Assembly: GCA_030737875.1 (NCBI GenBank)
Contig: CM060922.1
Coordinates: forward strand, 320,145,456-320,209,455
Direction: 5' to 3'
DNA length: 64,000 nucleotides
From: Allium sativum
Taxonomy: Eukaryota > Streptophyta > Magnoliopsida > Asparagales > Amaryllidaceae
The notes below the pieces were generated by a model. That model had not been told where the DNA came from, made no database searches, and was given only the letters and a program-made list of their open reading frames with translations. Positions 1 to 13,049 of the stretch are shown here, piece by piece (position 1 is the first letter of the stretch; every line of letters begins with the position of its first letter). Made by a program: the position numbers and the translations under genes.

Positions 1-2703
1 CTCGAAGTCGTAGGATGCTAAGAACTCCATCCACCTTTGCTGCCTTAAGTTCAAGTCCTTCTGAGAGAATAAGTATTTTAGCGATTTGTGGTCAGTGAAT
101 AATTCGAATTTTTCGCCAAGAAGATAATGGCGCCAAGACTTAAGCGCGAAAACAATAACGGCCAACTCTAGGTCATGTGTAGGGTAATTTCTTTCATGCA
201 CTCTCAACTGCCTTCCACCATAGGCTATTACCCTTCCCTCTTGCATTAAGACTGCGCCTAGCCATGTCCCACAAGCGTTAGTATAAACGGTAAATGGTTT
301 ACTCCCATCTGGCAACACTAAGACTGGTGCTGTGGTCAAAGCTCTCTTTAAATGTTGGAACGCATCATCACAATCTACGCCCCACGTGAAGACTAAGTTC
401 TTCTTCGTCAAGCGTGTTAATGGAGCTGATATTTTTGCGAAGTTTTTAATGAACTTCCAATAGTAGCCAGCCAACCCTAAGAAACTCCTCACCTCGGTAG
501 CATTTTTAGGAACCTTCCAATCTTGGATGGCCACTATCTTCGCGGGATCCACGGCTATCCCTTCTTTGGAAACCACGTGCCCTAAGAATCGCACTTCTTT
601 CCTCCAAAAGTGACATTTAGAAAATTTTGCTTTAAGGCTATGCGCTCGAAGAGTCTCCAACACTTCCCTATAATGTAGGGCATGCTCTTCTTCGTTCTTA
701 GAAAAGATCAAGATGTCATCTACAAAGACTACCATGAATTTATTAAGGTACTCCCTAAACACCCTACTCATCAAGTCAACAAAGTATGTGAGGGTGTTTG
801 TCAAACCGAAGGGCATCACAAGCCACTCAAAGAAACCGTCTGGAGTCCTAAAGGCAGTCTTGTTTATGCTATCCTCAGCCACTCTCAACCGATGGAAACC
901 CGTGGCTAAGTCCAATTGCGAAAACACTGAGGCGCCAACTAACTGATCGAAGAGATCGTCAATCCTCGGCAGTGGGTGTCTATTCTTCTTAGTAAGCTTA
1001 TTAAGTTCTCTATAGTCCACACAAAGTCTAAGGGACCCATCCGCCTTTGTGGCAAATACTACTGGAGCACCCCACTCCGATATACTACGTCTGACGAACC
1101 CCTTCTCAAGCATTTCTTTCACTTGCTTACTGAGTTCTCTTCTCTCTCTTGGAGCCATGTGGCACACTGGCAATGCAACTGGCTTTGCATTGTCAACTAG
1201 ATATATTCGAAAGTCTATCTCGCGTTTTGGGGGTAAACCCCTCACCTCATCAAAGACATCAGCATATTCACGGACTATGGGAACAGAATGTAAATCATCA
1301 TCGGATGCGTCAAGGGATTCTAGGTAACTAAGCATTACTGGACCTCTAGGTTCACAAGAAATATCAAGGGTCTTTCCAGAACGAGTCAACAATCTAACTA
1401 CCCTTCTTTCACAATCTAGGATGGCCCTATATCTAGTTAGCCAATCCATACCCAGAATTAAACCGTATCCCATGAAGCCAAGAACAAAAGCGTTGCACCC
1501 AAACTCAATGCCCAAGATAAACACTCTCAAATCTCGACAAATCATAGAAAGATGAGCCGAACCACCAATAGGATTTGAGACTACTAAGGGATCAGTAACT
1601 AGACTAGTATCAAGGTGTAGTGTTTCAACTAATGATGTAGAAATAAATGAATGCGATGCGCCAGAATCGAATAAAGTACGGACAGGTTGATCAAACAGAA
1701 AAACTAAACTTTCAACGAAAATTGCTCTACCTCGTTCTTGCAGCGGTGGGACCACGAGAGCCTGACCTTGTCCCCTTGCCTGCCCTGGTGCCATAAGAGC
1801 TTGCACCTGTCCTCCCGAGGTAGACCCTGCCCTCTTCCCTTTCTTTGGGCAGTCCTTAATAAGATGTCCCGCCTCGCCATAGTGGAAACAACTGGTCTTC
1901 TTCTTCTTCCTACAATCTTTGCTTAGATGGCCGGGTGTCCCACAGTTAAAGCATTTCTTCTTCCCCTTAGCATTGTTGCCTTTGCCACCTTTCTTGTTCT
2001 GTTGTTGCTGTTGCGGCTTCTTTTGATCCCCTTTCTTCTAGGGTGCCTTATTAGCATTGGCGCCCTTCTCCTCTTCATGCATGAGTGCCATGTCAACTAG
2101 TCTCTCGAAGGTAGCCCCCATGAGAATGTCGGTCATAGCTAACCCATGAAGTGGCTCGTTTAAACCCTTAACAAATCTTAGAGCCTTCTTTTCTGGAGTA
2201 TTCACCAAGTCCAAGCCAAACCTTCCCAATTGGTTGAATTTGTTGACATACTCTTTCAACGATAGATTCCCTTGCTTCAATGACAAAAACTTTTCCATGT
2301 ATAGATTCTCTTCAGCCCGTGAGAGAAACTTCGCTTCAAACCTCTGCCTAAAATCTAGCTACGTATCGAATGGACGTCCCCCATTAGTGACCTCCCACCA
2401 AAACGAGGCCTCATCCTTCATTAGCCAAGCAGCTAGCTGGACTTTTCTTCCATCATCCACTTCAAAGATTCCAAACAATTCTTCCACCTCCTTTAGCCAG
2501 TTACGAGCTTCAACAAATGTCTCCGTCCCGTGAAAAGGTTTTCCACCCATTGATCTAAAGTCCTTACATATATTTGCGAAATTATCGACACGAGGAGGAG
2601 GAGGAGGATTTGTTGGACCTGCGGCGGCGGCCCTAGCCTCAAGATATTGACGAAACCAACCGGGCACATGAACGCCCTCTGGTATCTCAGATGCTTCAGA
2701 CAT
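1..2703 (-). pseudogene. gag-pol polyprotein of element T (gag, protease, RT, start of RNase H), two nonsense codons
   Basis: This would encode the structural gag and the enzymes that copy the element. From the ATG at 2703: gag N-terminus, retrotransposon gag domain (about residues 35-200), a Lys/Gln-rich linker, and two CCHC zinc knuckles. The first knuckle is intact (C251, C254, H259, C264). The second has Tyr at 275 where Cys is expected (C272, Y275, H280, C285). The aspartic protease motif DSGA starts at residue 346. The RT active site is FVDD (first Asp at residue 662, bases 718-720). RNase H begins near residue 800. I read the frame codon by codon: it is open from 2037 to base 1, and the only stops are two TAG codons in gag, at 2359-2361 and 2038-2040. 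The first RNase H catalytic position reads Asn (residue 809, motif YTNACG) where family members have Asp. Gag, pol and the knuckles share one frame, so no frameshift is needed. The copy is recently dead but otherwise well preserved. Confidence 0.9.
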
Positions 2704-2900
2704 GCTGAAACGAAAAAGGAAAGATTTAATACAAAAAGGACTGAAGGAAAGATATATGGCTCTTGGGGTTATGCTTTCTAAAATATACTTTTCTCTTGAA
2801 AATACTTTCCTTAAAACATACTTTTGAAAGTACTTCTTTATAAAAATTGCTTTGAAAAATACTTTTTTTTAAAATATCTTATCTGTTCTGGTAAGCTTCA
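2704..2900 (-). other. 5' untranslated leader of element T
   Basis: These 197 bases lie between the primer-binding site and the gag start. The stretch is AT-rich, with several A/T homopolymer runs around 2780-2880 and no reading frame. A leader this short is normal for Ty3/gypsy elements. No packaging-type hairpin stood out. Confidence 0.6.
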
Positions 2901-2912
2901 GCTTTGATACCA
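2901..2912 (-). promoter_or_regulatory. Primer-binding site of element T (initiator tRNA-Met type)
   Basis: The minus strand reads TGGTATCAAAGC, one base different from the standard plant initiator-Met site TGGTATCAGAGC. It lies two bases (CG) beyond the LTR end, as expected for minus-strand priming. The A in place of G may be a mutation or a family variant. Confidence 0.8.
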
Positions 2913-4203
2913 CGTGTAACCCCCCACCTCCATTAATGTCACTCACAAAGGGAATGCATTAACTTCAATGGAGCATTTTGAGTAAGTATAGAACAGAAAA
3001 TCACAACAAGACAGATATAAAACAGTACTTGAAAATTCAAATCTTTATTTATTGCAGCAGAAGGTAAATATGTTTGGTTACATCATCAAAACCATAAACC
3101 AAAGTCAAGTACATCATATCCATCTTGATAAAACAAAGTACATAATATGAAAGACATAATCCCCAACATTAAAATAGCCATAATTAAAGAGAAGCTGAAC
3201 TTTACTTCAACGGTCCAAGAAATCTTCTAAAAGCAGCCCAAAATCAAGCTCCACTGGTGCTAGTTCCAACCTGAGCACCTGGGGGGGGGGAAGGAAAGAG
3301 ATGGAAAAGGGGGGTCAGATATAAAGTCTGGCGAGTGCGATAATTCTAACAATATAATTAACAAAGTAACTAGGCTAAGGCATAAGTTGGAAAATAAGGA
3401 AATGATCATGAACCATTGAGTATGGCAGAGTGAATAAGGAAACAGGATGATCAACGATATCGTTAAGCGCACCTAAACCACTATAGGATGATTACTAAAC
3501 TACACCAACACTATGGGATAATTGCTATACTGCACCGCCACTAGTATACTGCACCACCACTAGCCACCCTAAGGTTGATCCCGCCTGCAGACTTAATAAT
3601 GATATTGGTAGTTTCGCGCACCCCTAGATGCCTTCATAGGTGCCGTCTGCCCCTATCTCCACTAGGTGTACCCACTACCCCCAAGCGATCGGCTCCCTAA
3701 CTCGTAGATACCCGTGTTGGCCCCACAGTGGGGTGTATCACTCCCCAAAGTTGCAACCCGATACAATTAAGAATGCACGGCTTATACCTACACGATGCAA
3801 CAACGTCTTACCTACCAGCCCGGGTCCACACACGCATATGAACCCGTTGGACTTGCTTTGCCACCGCTAACCCGGTTTGGCCTCTTACAGTCAAGCCCAG
3901 TATGCGTGTCCCGTCCTCGACTTGGGTCGAGCCCACAAAGATACGTATGGGTTACTGGTTGAAACGGGCCCCCATTACTTGACACAAGTTATCCACCTAA
4001 GCTTGGTCCCCTCTAGTACATCCCATTTAACCCACTTCTTATTCATGTTTCAATTACATGTTTCAATTTTGGTTAAGTGTTTCTAATCGTATTTCCAAAT
4101 GCCACCCAAGGCACCCACTAGATTCCACATGCCACCCAAGGCACCCACTTAACCCCCTCATGTCCCACTACATGCTTATCTGGTTAAGTGTTTCTTAATT
4201 CAT

Positions 4204-4442
4204 TAAGACCGTAACCTCATAAAGACCTCTCACATTAGACTGACATTTGTGGCAGCTGGATTTGTCGGGCGGGTCCGAGCAGTCTTACACCACAAAAGAG
4301 CCTAACCTCGTGTCTTTACAACTGTTACATATTTAGTTTGTGCCTAAGACCTCTCACATTAGACTGGCATTTGTGGCAGCTGGATTTGTTGGGCGGGTCC
4401 GGACAGTCTTACACCACAAAAGAGTCTAACCTCGTGTCTTAA
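4204..4442. repeat. Direct duplication inside the T LTR
   Basis: A block beginning GACCTCTCACATTAGACTG and ending near CCTAACCTCGTGTCTT occurs twice, at about 4204-4314 and 4348-4442, with a few differences. A related single block occurs in the second T-family LTR near 63848-63945. The block is GC-richer than the surrounding LTR. Confidence 0.75.
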
Positions 4443-5680
4443 ACGATTAATTACTCCTAATTAATCATTCCCCAATTTGAATTACTTTCCCTATTCAAAT
4501 TATCAATCAATTCCAAATTTAACGATGTCCATAATTGACTCAATTATGTCCATCTATTTATGGTATGTAAAATCATACCAATTTTCACCACAATTATATT
4601 TTATGCCTTTTAAGGCATTTATGCCAATTAAATATTTTTAATATTATCCCCTTTTACCCCACGTTGTACGTTTATTCGTTTAACGTAAAATATACGTTAG
4701 ACTCGAATAGTCTAACTCATGAAATAAAAGAAAACATCACAATATATATACATAATTAAAACATAGATCTAACATAGGGGTGAACTTGCATATGTGAATG
4801 ATGTTCTACATCTAAAACTTGCATAGGCCAAGATTACAACTTGCATAAACAACATATGTCATGGATCCAAATCTAAAGGCGTGAACTTGATGAAATAATG
4901 GCCACAAACTTCCATAAAAAACATATGTCATAGACCTATGTCTAAAGGGGTTAAACTCGCATAGGTAATAACATAACATGATTCATATCCAACCCATAAA
5001 CTCACATATGTGATTTATACATCGCAACAATGGTGTAGACTAATATCTAACATGTAAAGTATCATGTAGAATTTAGCATATGTCATAGCCTAACTTTCAA
5101 TTAAATTTCACATAAACTAGGTGCCATAGCCATGTAAGGTCACATATAATTCTACCCAAACTTATATATGGTTCATGTTTGAATCAACATCTAAACTTTC
5201 CTACATATGATTTACCATATGAATCAATATCACAAACTAGCATAAGAAACATGACGATTTGATTGTATATAAAATTACAACATGGATGATAGCAACATAA
5301 CTTTACATCGTAAATGATAGCATCATAACATAACATCATAGATATATCAATCATAATCCTACAACATAATTACAACATGCAATCAATACTTCATATCACA
5401 TTCATACAATATGCGTTATAACTTAATCTAATTAAATTACTAATTATTTTGCTAAAACTATCGAACTCACAACTCAAAAGCAGTCTTGAGTTCTGAATTC
5501 TGATTTCTGGAGTTGAATTAGCGGTCCTTTGATGAAGATTCGCCGTTAGGGTTGAGTAGTTCTGATTTGGTTGCTGTTCTTCCTCTTAATTTTGGTGGCG
5601 GCTGCTCTAGGGTTCAAGACAACAGCATGACGGCCATAGTTTTAGTTTTAATTCTGATTTAGGGTTTGAGTCTATGGGTC

Positions 5681-5689
5681 TTTTTATAG
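5681..5689 (-). promoter_or_regulatory. Candidate TATA box of the T LTR promoter
   Basis: The minus strand reads CTCTATAAAAAGACCC around these bases, a close match to the plant TATA consensus. It lies about 435 bp inside the LTR. That gives a short U3, leaving about 2.7 kb for R plus U5. The start site itself is inferred. Confidence 0.55.
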
Positions 5690-5856
5690 AGTTATGAATT
5701 AATTTAAGCCGTCGGATGTTCTTAGGGTTAATCAAAACCATTCAATCATGATAGGGTGATGAGTCAGCCCTAATGACTCAGCAAGGAGTCAGAAAGGACT
5801 CAACAACACGGGTCAGCCTGAACCAGAAAGCTGTGCATGCTCCTGCCTCGGCCTGG

Positions 5857-5918
5857 GCGCACTTGGCAGGTGTGCCAGTGTTAATTTGTACTGGCGCACT
5901 TCCCAAGTGCGCCAGTGC
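5857..5918. repeat. Two tandem hairpins in the T LTR
   Basis: At 5890-5916, ACTGGCGCACTT and its exact reverse complement flank a 3-base CCC loop (12-bp perfect stem). Just before it (about 5857-5881) is a related, imperfect copy. On the plus strand the second hairpin is followed by a run of nine T. Confidence 0.7.
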
Positions 5919-6124
5919 AATCTTTTTTTTTCTACTTTGCCACCAAACTTCGTTCGTCCATAACTCCTTCATCCGGTACTCGTTTCCCACAAACTCGGAC
6001 TCTGTTTCAACCAGAATTCCGAGACGAACACAATGGCGCAACCCAATCCCCATAATTCTCACGTCTGAGATTAATTATTCTTTAATTTAGTTAATTCGAT
6101 TATTCAAAAATTCGGGGTGTTACA

Positions 6125-8774
6125 TATATACTGTGATTGATTTTGTTGTGATAAATTACACTGGCCCTATAATTTTGGTGTTTAATACCATGACGTATTT
6201 TCAAATGTAGGAAAGAAATAAAAAAAAATCGAAATTCGAAATAGAATTTCAAATAGATTTGAAGGTAGAAAACTTGTTAAATAGATAAGGCGAATAGTTA
6301 AAGTTATAAACGATATTTATGGAAGAAGGGAAAATATTTATTATTGGATAATTAGTATTTGACATGAAATAGGTATTTTATTATTGAATGTAAAATCGCT
6401 ATAAGGTTTTAAAGAGAGATTTTAAATAGAAATTTGTTTTTACCAAATAAACTGAGGGGATTAAATTATTATTCCACGTTTTAAAATTTAATGAAGTATT
6501 TATACTGGGATAAATTGAAAAGTAGTAAAGGTTTTGAAACCGTTATTTGTAAATTAGTTTTAATCTTTGCAGCTATAAAAGAAATTGTGAATGATATTTA
6601 GGAATTAGAAATGAGATTTTCTATGGACAAATTTTAAATAGAAGTTATAGATGAAATTGGCCTTGAAATGATAAAATCAAATGGATTTGATATATTCCCG
6701 GTTAAAGTGAATAATGGTTTAAAGCATATATTTGCAAATGAAATATCTCTAAAGGAAATTTAGTTTTAAAATATGAATACAAATTGGAAATTGAGTAAAA
6801 AGGGAAATGGGTAATCGTTTTAAAAGAAAACGATGGTTATAAAGGAATTAGGTAAGAGTTTGGAAAAGATAAATTCAAAAGTGAAATTGGAAATTTGAAT
6901 TAACCTGAAACAGCAGGTAAATTCCGAAATTCAGAATATAATCGAATATAGATTATTTGAGAAAGAGTTAGTTATTGGAATTCGATTATATCAAATTTTA
7001 GGGAAGTAGTTATTTTACTTTCCATTTTGAATCAAATCTATTTATTTATTCCTTTATTGAACTAATAAGTACAAGTTATATTTTTATATACAAATTATTT
7101 GAGAACAACGATTATACGCTAGCGTTATAAATCTAAACAGCGATTATAATGTTACTATTATCATAATTTTTTTATAAATCTAAGTAGCGATTTTAACGCT
7201 GTTGTTACAATAATTGGTTTGTAAATCTAAACAGCGATCTTAACGCTATTGTTATAATAAATGTTCTATAATTCTAAACAGCGGTTGTAAAGCTGTTGTT
7301 AAAAGTAATGTTTTATAAATCAAATATTTTGAAACAGTGATTATAACTCTACCGTTATAATCAAAGTTTTCTGTGAAAGAAGTGTTTTTCTTAGATTGGA
7401 CCCGAAAGTCGCGTAAGCGATGTTTGGTTTAAAGTTGTGAGCTTTGACTATTTCAAAGTTGAGAATGTTGTTCAATTAAGGTCTGAGAGGTAATTATACC
7501 CCAACTTGATTGACTTCATGATTGATGGAGAAATGGTTAAGGTTCAATAGTAAAGATTGATTAGCAATATGGTTAGTTAATAAATGATTAATAGTTTGAG
7601 TGATAATAACGATGTTTTATAACATTGAATTAATTTAAAAGAATTTGAAATGTTTTTCCCAAATAAAAGATATTCTCTACGTATAGAGAATGAAATGAAT
7701 TGGTCAACGAGGAATTAAGAAAGAGAATTTGGAAATATTTTCCAATATTAATGCGGTATATTTTCTGAATATAGAAAATAAGGATTTGTTAATATATATA
7801 GAAATGTTTTCTTACTGGAATAAAAGAGATTTTCTCGAATAAAGGAATTATAATATTGGAAATGTTTTCAAAGAATCGAGAGGGGAAATCGAGCTTCAAA
7901 AGGATATGAAAGATGGGAAATGAGAATTGTAAATAATAATATAATAAGGAATTGATTTAAAGGGGCCAGTGTTGTTTGATCGGTACAATTTCCAATTGGA
8001 ATAGGATCGTTGGTTATATGGATGTTCTTTGATAGTTAAATCACCGACTATCAAAGTTTTGATTTATTTATACCTCCGTTGTCAATGTGGAGAGGCTGGG
8101 ATCAGGTTTAATATCTGAAAACCACTCCGTATTGGTATAAGCTTTATGAATCAACTTATGCTGAAGATAATTGAAGACGGAGTAAAATACAAGGGCTGTT
8201 CTGTTAATCCTATGTAGAAATTGCCTAAGATGGATTAATAGAATGGTGCCTTCGGTTTGTTCAGACCCAGGACAACTTGTATGGGCGAGTGTCTGACAAA
8301 GTATTTCCAAAAGGGATTGCGTACGTTGACTCCTTCAAACGTACGAAGTTGGTGGAAAAGAAGGGAAACTTTTTTAGCCTAAAAATCTGAGTATTTTTGT
8401 AGGAATCAATTAGTGATTTCTGATGGATCTGACAGTGTTGCATTCAAAGTGAATGATGGCTAGATGTTCTGGAAGATAATTCAAACCTCAAGCCTCACAA
8501 CCGGGAATTGACAAAAATCGGGCAGGTAGCATGGCTATGTGGGTCGCTCCCATTAGGATGTATAATCACCTATCTAGAGAAATTCTATTTGCTTCTTTAA
8601 TCTATCGATGATGTCCCTTTCGGGAAACGGTTGTTGATCCCAACCGTTGGTGATATACATTCGATACACTCAAGTGAAATGAGTGATCGGTCATGTGTGG
8701 GCCAGGTTGCAAGATATTCTTGTTTAACCCTAGTGTATCCCCTCTAGAGTACACTGATCGGAAGGTGGTTCCGC
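6125..8774 (+). repeat. Family A giant LTR, copy A1, internal-to-3' portion (first piece)
   Basis: From 6125 the sequence aligns, in the same orientation, with the interior of the family A LTR at about 50640-53090 and with the reverse complement of the LTR at 26404-32626. Landmarks are the AGCGATTATAACG-like repeats (7100-7370), a hairpin phrase around TTTGATAGTTAAATCACCGA (8030-8055), and the module containing GTTCAGACCCAGGACAAC near 8270. The 5' part is missing because element T inserted here. No gene is recognised; the frames are short and unconserved. It continues at 14940 after the insertion of LTR B1. Confidence 0.8.
7085..7375. repeat. Degenerate tandem repeat in A1
   Basis: Phrases resembling AAATCTAAACAGCGATTATAACGCT recur about every 50-60 bases, around five copies. 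The same array, in reverse, appears near 28390-28740 in element C, so it is a family A feature. Confidence 0.65.
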
Positions 8775-11769
8775 TGAAACGACCCAAAATCCCCCTTACG
8801 GGAAATCCCGGATTGAGTTGAGAACAACACACAAAAGAACGCAGACAGAAGAACATTTCATTGTATATAACAACAATGACAAATAATCAGAGATTACAAT
8901 ACATTCGATAAATATCAGAGATTACAATACATTACATAGCAGCGGAAAATAATACAAAATACAACTGAAGGAGATATACGGATACAAAGCTTTCCGGATA
9001 TCGTTCCAGCTGTAAACCAGGATCCTGTGAATATAAATCTGCAAAACCAAAACTACTAGCTTCCCGTGTCAAAATAAGGGCACCCAGAGTTTAGGTTAAA
9101 ACAATAAACTCCAGGTCAGTCATGGGACTGGTGTGAGAACTAAAACAGTTATTAATCTTTACTTTAAAGTTAGGTAAATCAAGGGACCACGCCGTATAAC
9201 ACGGAACGGGTTTCCTCCCAAGAATACCAGTGCATAAAACAAACAACGCAATGCTAAATAAAGAAAATGAAGCTATTATAAGACCCAGGTCCCATCACAC
9301 AATGCAACGCAAGCAGGAGGATAGGGTTTTACCTTATAACAGCCAAAGAATGTTTGATACGTTTTAAAACAAATCATTTGATACTATTATTATAGGTGTA
9401 TAGTATCAAAACATTTTCAATCATAAATATCAATCATAGACGGCATGGGTACCATATATCATGTCGCCATACTAGTTCTACAATTAAAACTGCAAAATCA
9501 CGTATTTGGAAGTTGGATTTCCATCTGTGAACCGAGGCAAAAGATAGTCCTCTACCGATTCGAGACTGTCTAGCCCGAGTCTCAGGATCAGAGCTCGAGT
9601 GACCCTTAGATCCTCCGGGCCAGTCCACCGATGTGGATTAAAATTCCTGAACACTGCGTTTCCCCGCCCTTTGGGGCGTAAATGAGCCAATGAATGACTC
9701 CATCGGACCCGCATCATCCGATCTAACCGAGGCACCTCGCAACAGCAACAACCACAAAAGTCAAACTCGTCAGGGCGTGTAAAACCACTAACGCCACTTC
9801 TAGCTAGAAGGAAACGCATACCCTCCCTGATGTCCTCTCCCGTTTCTGGTTCACAACCGGGGTGTGAGGCTCGCGAATCAACGTTACACAAAGCTATGCC
9901 ACACAGGTTGTGCTTTGATCATCACCACAAGACTTTGCTTTTCAACAGAAGCCTTGATCAATTGCCACTTAGGCATGCCACACAGGCAATTCACTCCATG
10001 CGTTTGATATCCATTAATATATAACCCCTGAGCTCGTACGTCTTAGAGAAGGGCGTTAAGCAAGAGAATAAATTCTCCGCCGCCAAACAGATATATATTT
10101 AATAGAAATCAATCACACAGACTAAAACCCAATGTCAGACACACAGTCTATTTACAAGTTCGTTCTGGGTCTGAACGAAACCGGAGGCACCTAGTACCCC
10201 GCATATCCATCGATCTCCAAGTACGCCTGGACGATCACTAACTGATTCCCTCCTCTTGGGTGTACGGCCCAATCAAGATCATCAGTAATCACCCAAACGA
10301 CGTGAAGACCTCCGGTCTTCGACCACCGTCTTCATCTTCGATACCACGTCGAATTAGTTATTCAGAATGGGATAAACCCGGTCTTTCTGAATAACTCGCG
10401 TATATAATAAACAAGTGTTACACAAACACAACATACGCCTCATTCCAATTCATAATATTCTTTTGTTCAAATATTCATATACTTTGGGAAAGGTTCCCAT
10501 TAATTTTATCAAAGATAAATTCTTTAAATTTATTCTTTAATCACCTTTGAATATCAATTCAAACTAGTCGGGATTAGCGAACCACACTGAAGTAATCATT
10601 TATTTTATTTCCCAATCCCAACCTATTCACCCCATGAAGTAAAACTGGTAATACTTCATATCTAACACCACAGTGTTATCGGTAAATTCAATTACCATTT
10701 CACGTTCAAATCTAATTAAAGATTTAACTATCGCCTGGAGTAAAACTGACGATACTCCATTCTTGATCTTTTCAATCTAATTAAAGATTCATTAAAACTC
10801 CACTTAGTTTTAATCTTTAACTGGGTTAAAGAATCCGTGTCATTTAAAACACGGTTCACGATAAACCCAAAATCACATTCCATTAATTATCGGGTTAAAG
10901 AACAAGTGTTATTTAAAACACTATTCACGATAAACCCAAAAATCAATACCAATTCAATTCCAATTAAATATTATTTAATTGGTACACTTCATTAAATCTA
11001 AAGAAAAAGATTTAATCTTTTTCTCCACTGGGCTTAAGAACAGTGTTAATGAAGACACCATTCACGGCAAACCCAAATCACATTTGGTATTAAATACAAG
11101 GCTCTGAATAGAAAATATACCGGCTTATATTCAATATCAAATTCTACGACCAACAAATATCGTATTGGAAATAACGATATCTATATTTCTTTCAAATTTC
11201 CATAACAATATCTGTATCATCACGAAATTCAACATCGAAATATTTCCGAAGACAATTTCGATTCAAATCCCTTCCAATTCAATTATTGGAAATTCTGGTT
11301 ATATTTCAAAACCATTTCAAATTCACTTTATTTATTTCAAAAATGAATGAATTATAATTCTAGTTCAAAACTAGTTCATTTCAATAAAAATCTATTTTTA
11401 TCTTTTCAAATATGGTGTTTTTCATCCCAATTCTTCACAAATCATTTCTTATGATTTTACACAAATTATTACTATTTTTAATAATTTTATCAAGGTCCGT
11501 ACAGTCGATTTCCATCAACGGCCATTGAACTGCACTTACAACGACCTTTTCCAAATTTGATTTGGACATAATTCCAAATCCAACTGTTAGATTACTAATT
11601 TCTCACATTTGTTAGAAAGCTCTTTTCAATACGAACCCAACGGTTCCGGTTTTAGGAGAATCCGACGATCGGATCTCCCGTAATATCCATTCGAAGTCAA
11701 TGGTCGAAATTCGCGAACTGCCGCGGCGCAGCGCGTTCTATTCAGGCCATTATATTATATATATAATAT

Positions 11770-12380
11770 ATACTTCGTCGATTTCCTTTTAAAACGTATT
11801 TATAAATCGTTTTAAATTCGTTTTTAAAACGATTTCAACTCCCTTTTCAAATTCAAATCAAAATTGAATTTTCCCTTTCAAATTCGTTTTAAATTCATTT
11901 CAAATTGATTTCAATTCAAATCGATTTTTAATTCAATTTCAATTCGTTTTCAATTCAATTTCGATTCGAATTCAATTCTATTTAATTTCAATTCGAATTC
12001 ATTTCTATTCAATTTCAATTCGAATTCATTTCAAAACGATTTCAATTCTATTTCGATTCGAATTCAATTCTATTCGAATTTCAAATCATTTCCGTTTATT
12101 TCGAATTTCTAATCAATTCAATTTAATTCGAATTTCAAATCAATTCAATTTAATTCGAATTTCAATTCACTTTAATATTTATTTCAATTTGAATAAAATC
12201 GATATAAATATCGTTCACGTCAAAATGGCGTCAATCCAATCAACACGGCTTCATATATTTCTATTTTCCAATATTCTATTTCAAATATTTCTTTTTCAAA
12301 TATTTCTATTTTCAAATATTCTATTCAAATATTTCTTATTTTAAATATTTCTTATTTCAAATATTTCTATTCAAATATTG
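11770..12380. repeat. AATTCGAATTTCAA-type degenerate repeat in B1
   Basis: Short, imperfect repeats of TTCAATTCGAATT and CAAATATTTCTATT fill about 600 bases. They have no coding content and are likely replication-slippage products. Confidence 0.65.
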
Positions 12381-13049
12381 GAATGAGGCCCAATCAATTA
12401 CCATAGATTTTATTTCTATGGATTTCCATACAACGCATGTATATATCAACAATGACAAATAATCAACAATCATCCAAAGTGCATTCTACACTGTATAAGC
12501 ATTAAATATAAATATTTAACGCTTATAACAGTCTGTCAATCAATCAATCGACACACAACTAATTATTGGGATTAGTGTATGTCATATATCATCCCAATAC
12601 TCGTGTGGGGTTTCAAACAATCAAACACAGATTTTATTTGTGTAGTTGGGCGATGTGTAAAATTTATCGTCCCAATCAATATCAATCAAATCAGTGTATA
12701 TAAACAAATCTCCGATTTGTTTATAAAAATTTATTCACATTCATGTTAAAAATTATATTTTCAACTATAAAATATTTTTAACTACATAAATATTTTATTT
12801 CATTTCACATCACATCACACAATCAACTACACATCAAAATCAAACAAACAAGCATACAAGCCGTCCGTGGTCTGTGGACGACGGGTGTCGGGTGCTACTA
12901 AACACCGTCTGCATCCTAGTATATATTTTAACTAGAAAACAAAATTAAAAGGTGAGAAGTTCTCACCGAGGGTTCCACTCCGCCGTGCTTTGCTTCTGAA
13001 CTGCTGAACCGTCTGGATCGGTTTGAAATTCCAATGCAGTTCTTTTCCA

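Larger units (their letters stand above)
1..6124 (-). mobile_element. Ty3/gypsy LTR retrotransposon 'T', cut off by the window start
   Basis: Reading on the minus strand, the order is 5' LTR (6124 to 2915), primer-binding site (2912 to 2901), short leader (2900 to 2704), then gag-protease-RT-RNase H in one frame from 2703 to base 1. Integrase, any chromodomain, the PPT and the 3' LTR lie outside the window. This domain order is that of Ty3/gypsy. The long LTR beginning TGTAACACCCCG would fit a Tekay/Del-type chromovirus, but the diagnostic integrase C-terminus is not visible, so the clade is only a guess. The element sits inside a family A LTR that resumes at 6125; the target-site duplication cannot be tested because the other end is missing. 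Confidence 0.9.
2915..6124 (-). repeat. 5' LTR of element T (3.2 kb)
   Basis: The LTR is bounded by the inverted ends TGTAAC (2915-2920) and GTTACA (6119-6124), with the primer-binding site immediately outside the 2915 end. At about 3210 bp it is long for a gypsy LTR. Inside are a 10-base G run (3281-3290), a duplicated 95-110 bp block (4204-4442), a stretch of loosely repeated AT-rich phrases (4780-5460), a TATA box (5681-5689) and paired hairpins (5857-5918). A diverged relative in the same orientation lies at the right edge of the window (62474-64000). Short frames inside it, such as 5773-6090, have no homology that I recognise. Confidence 0.85.
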
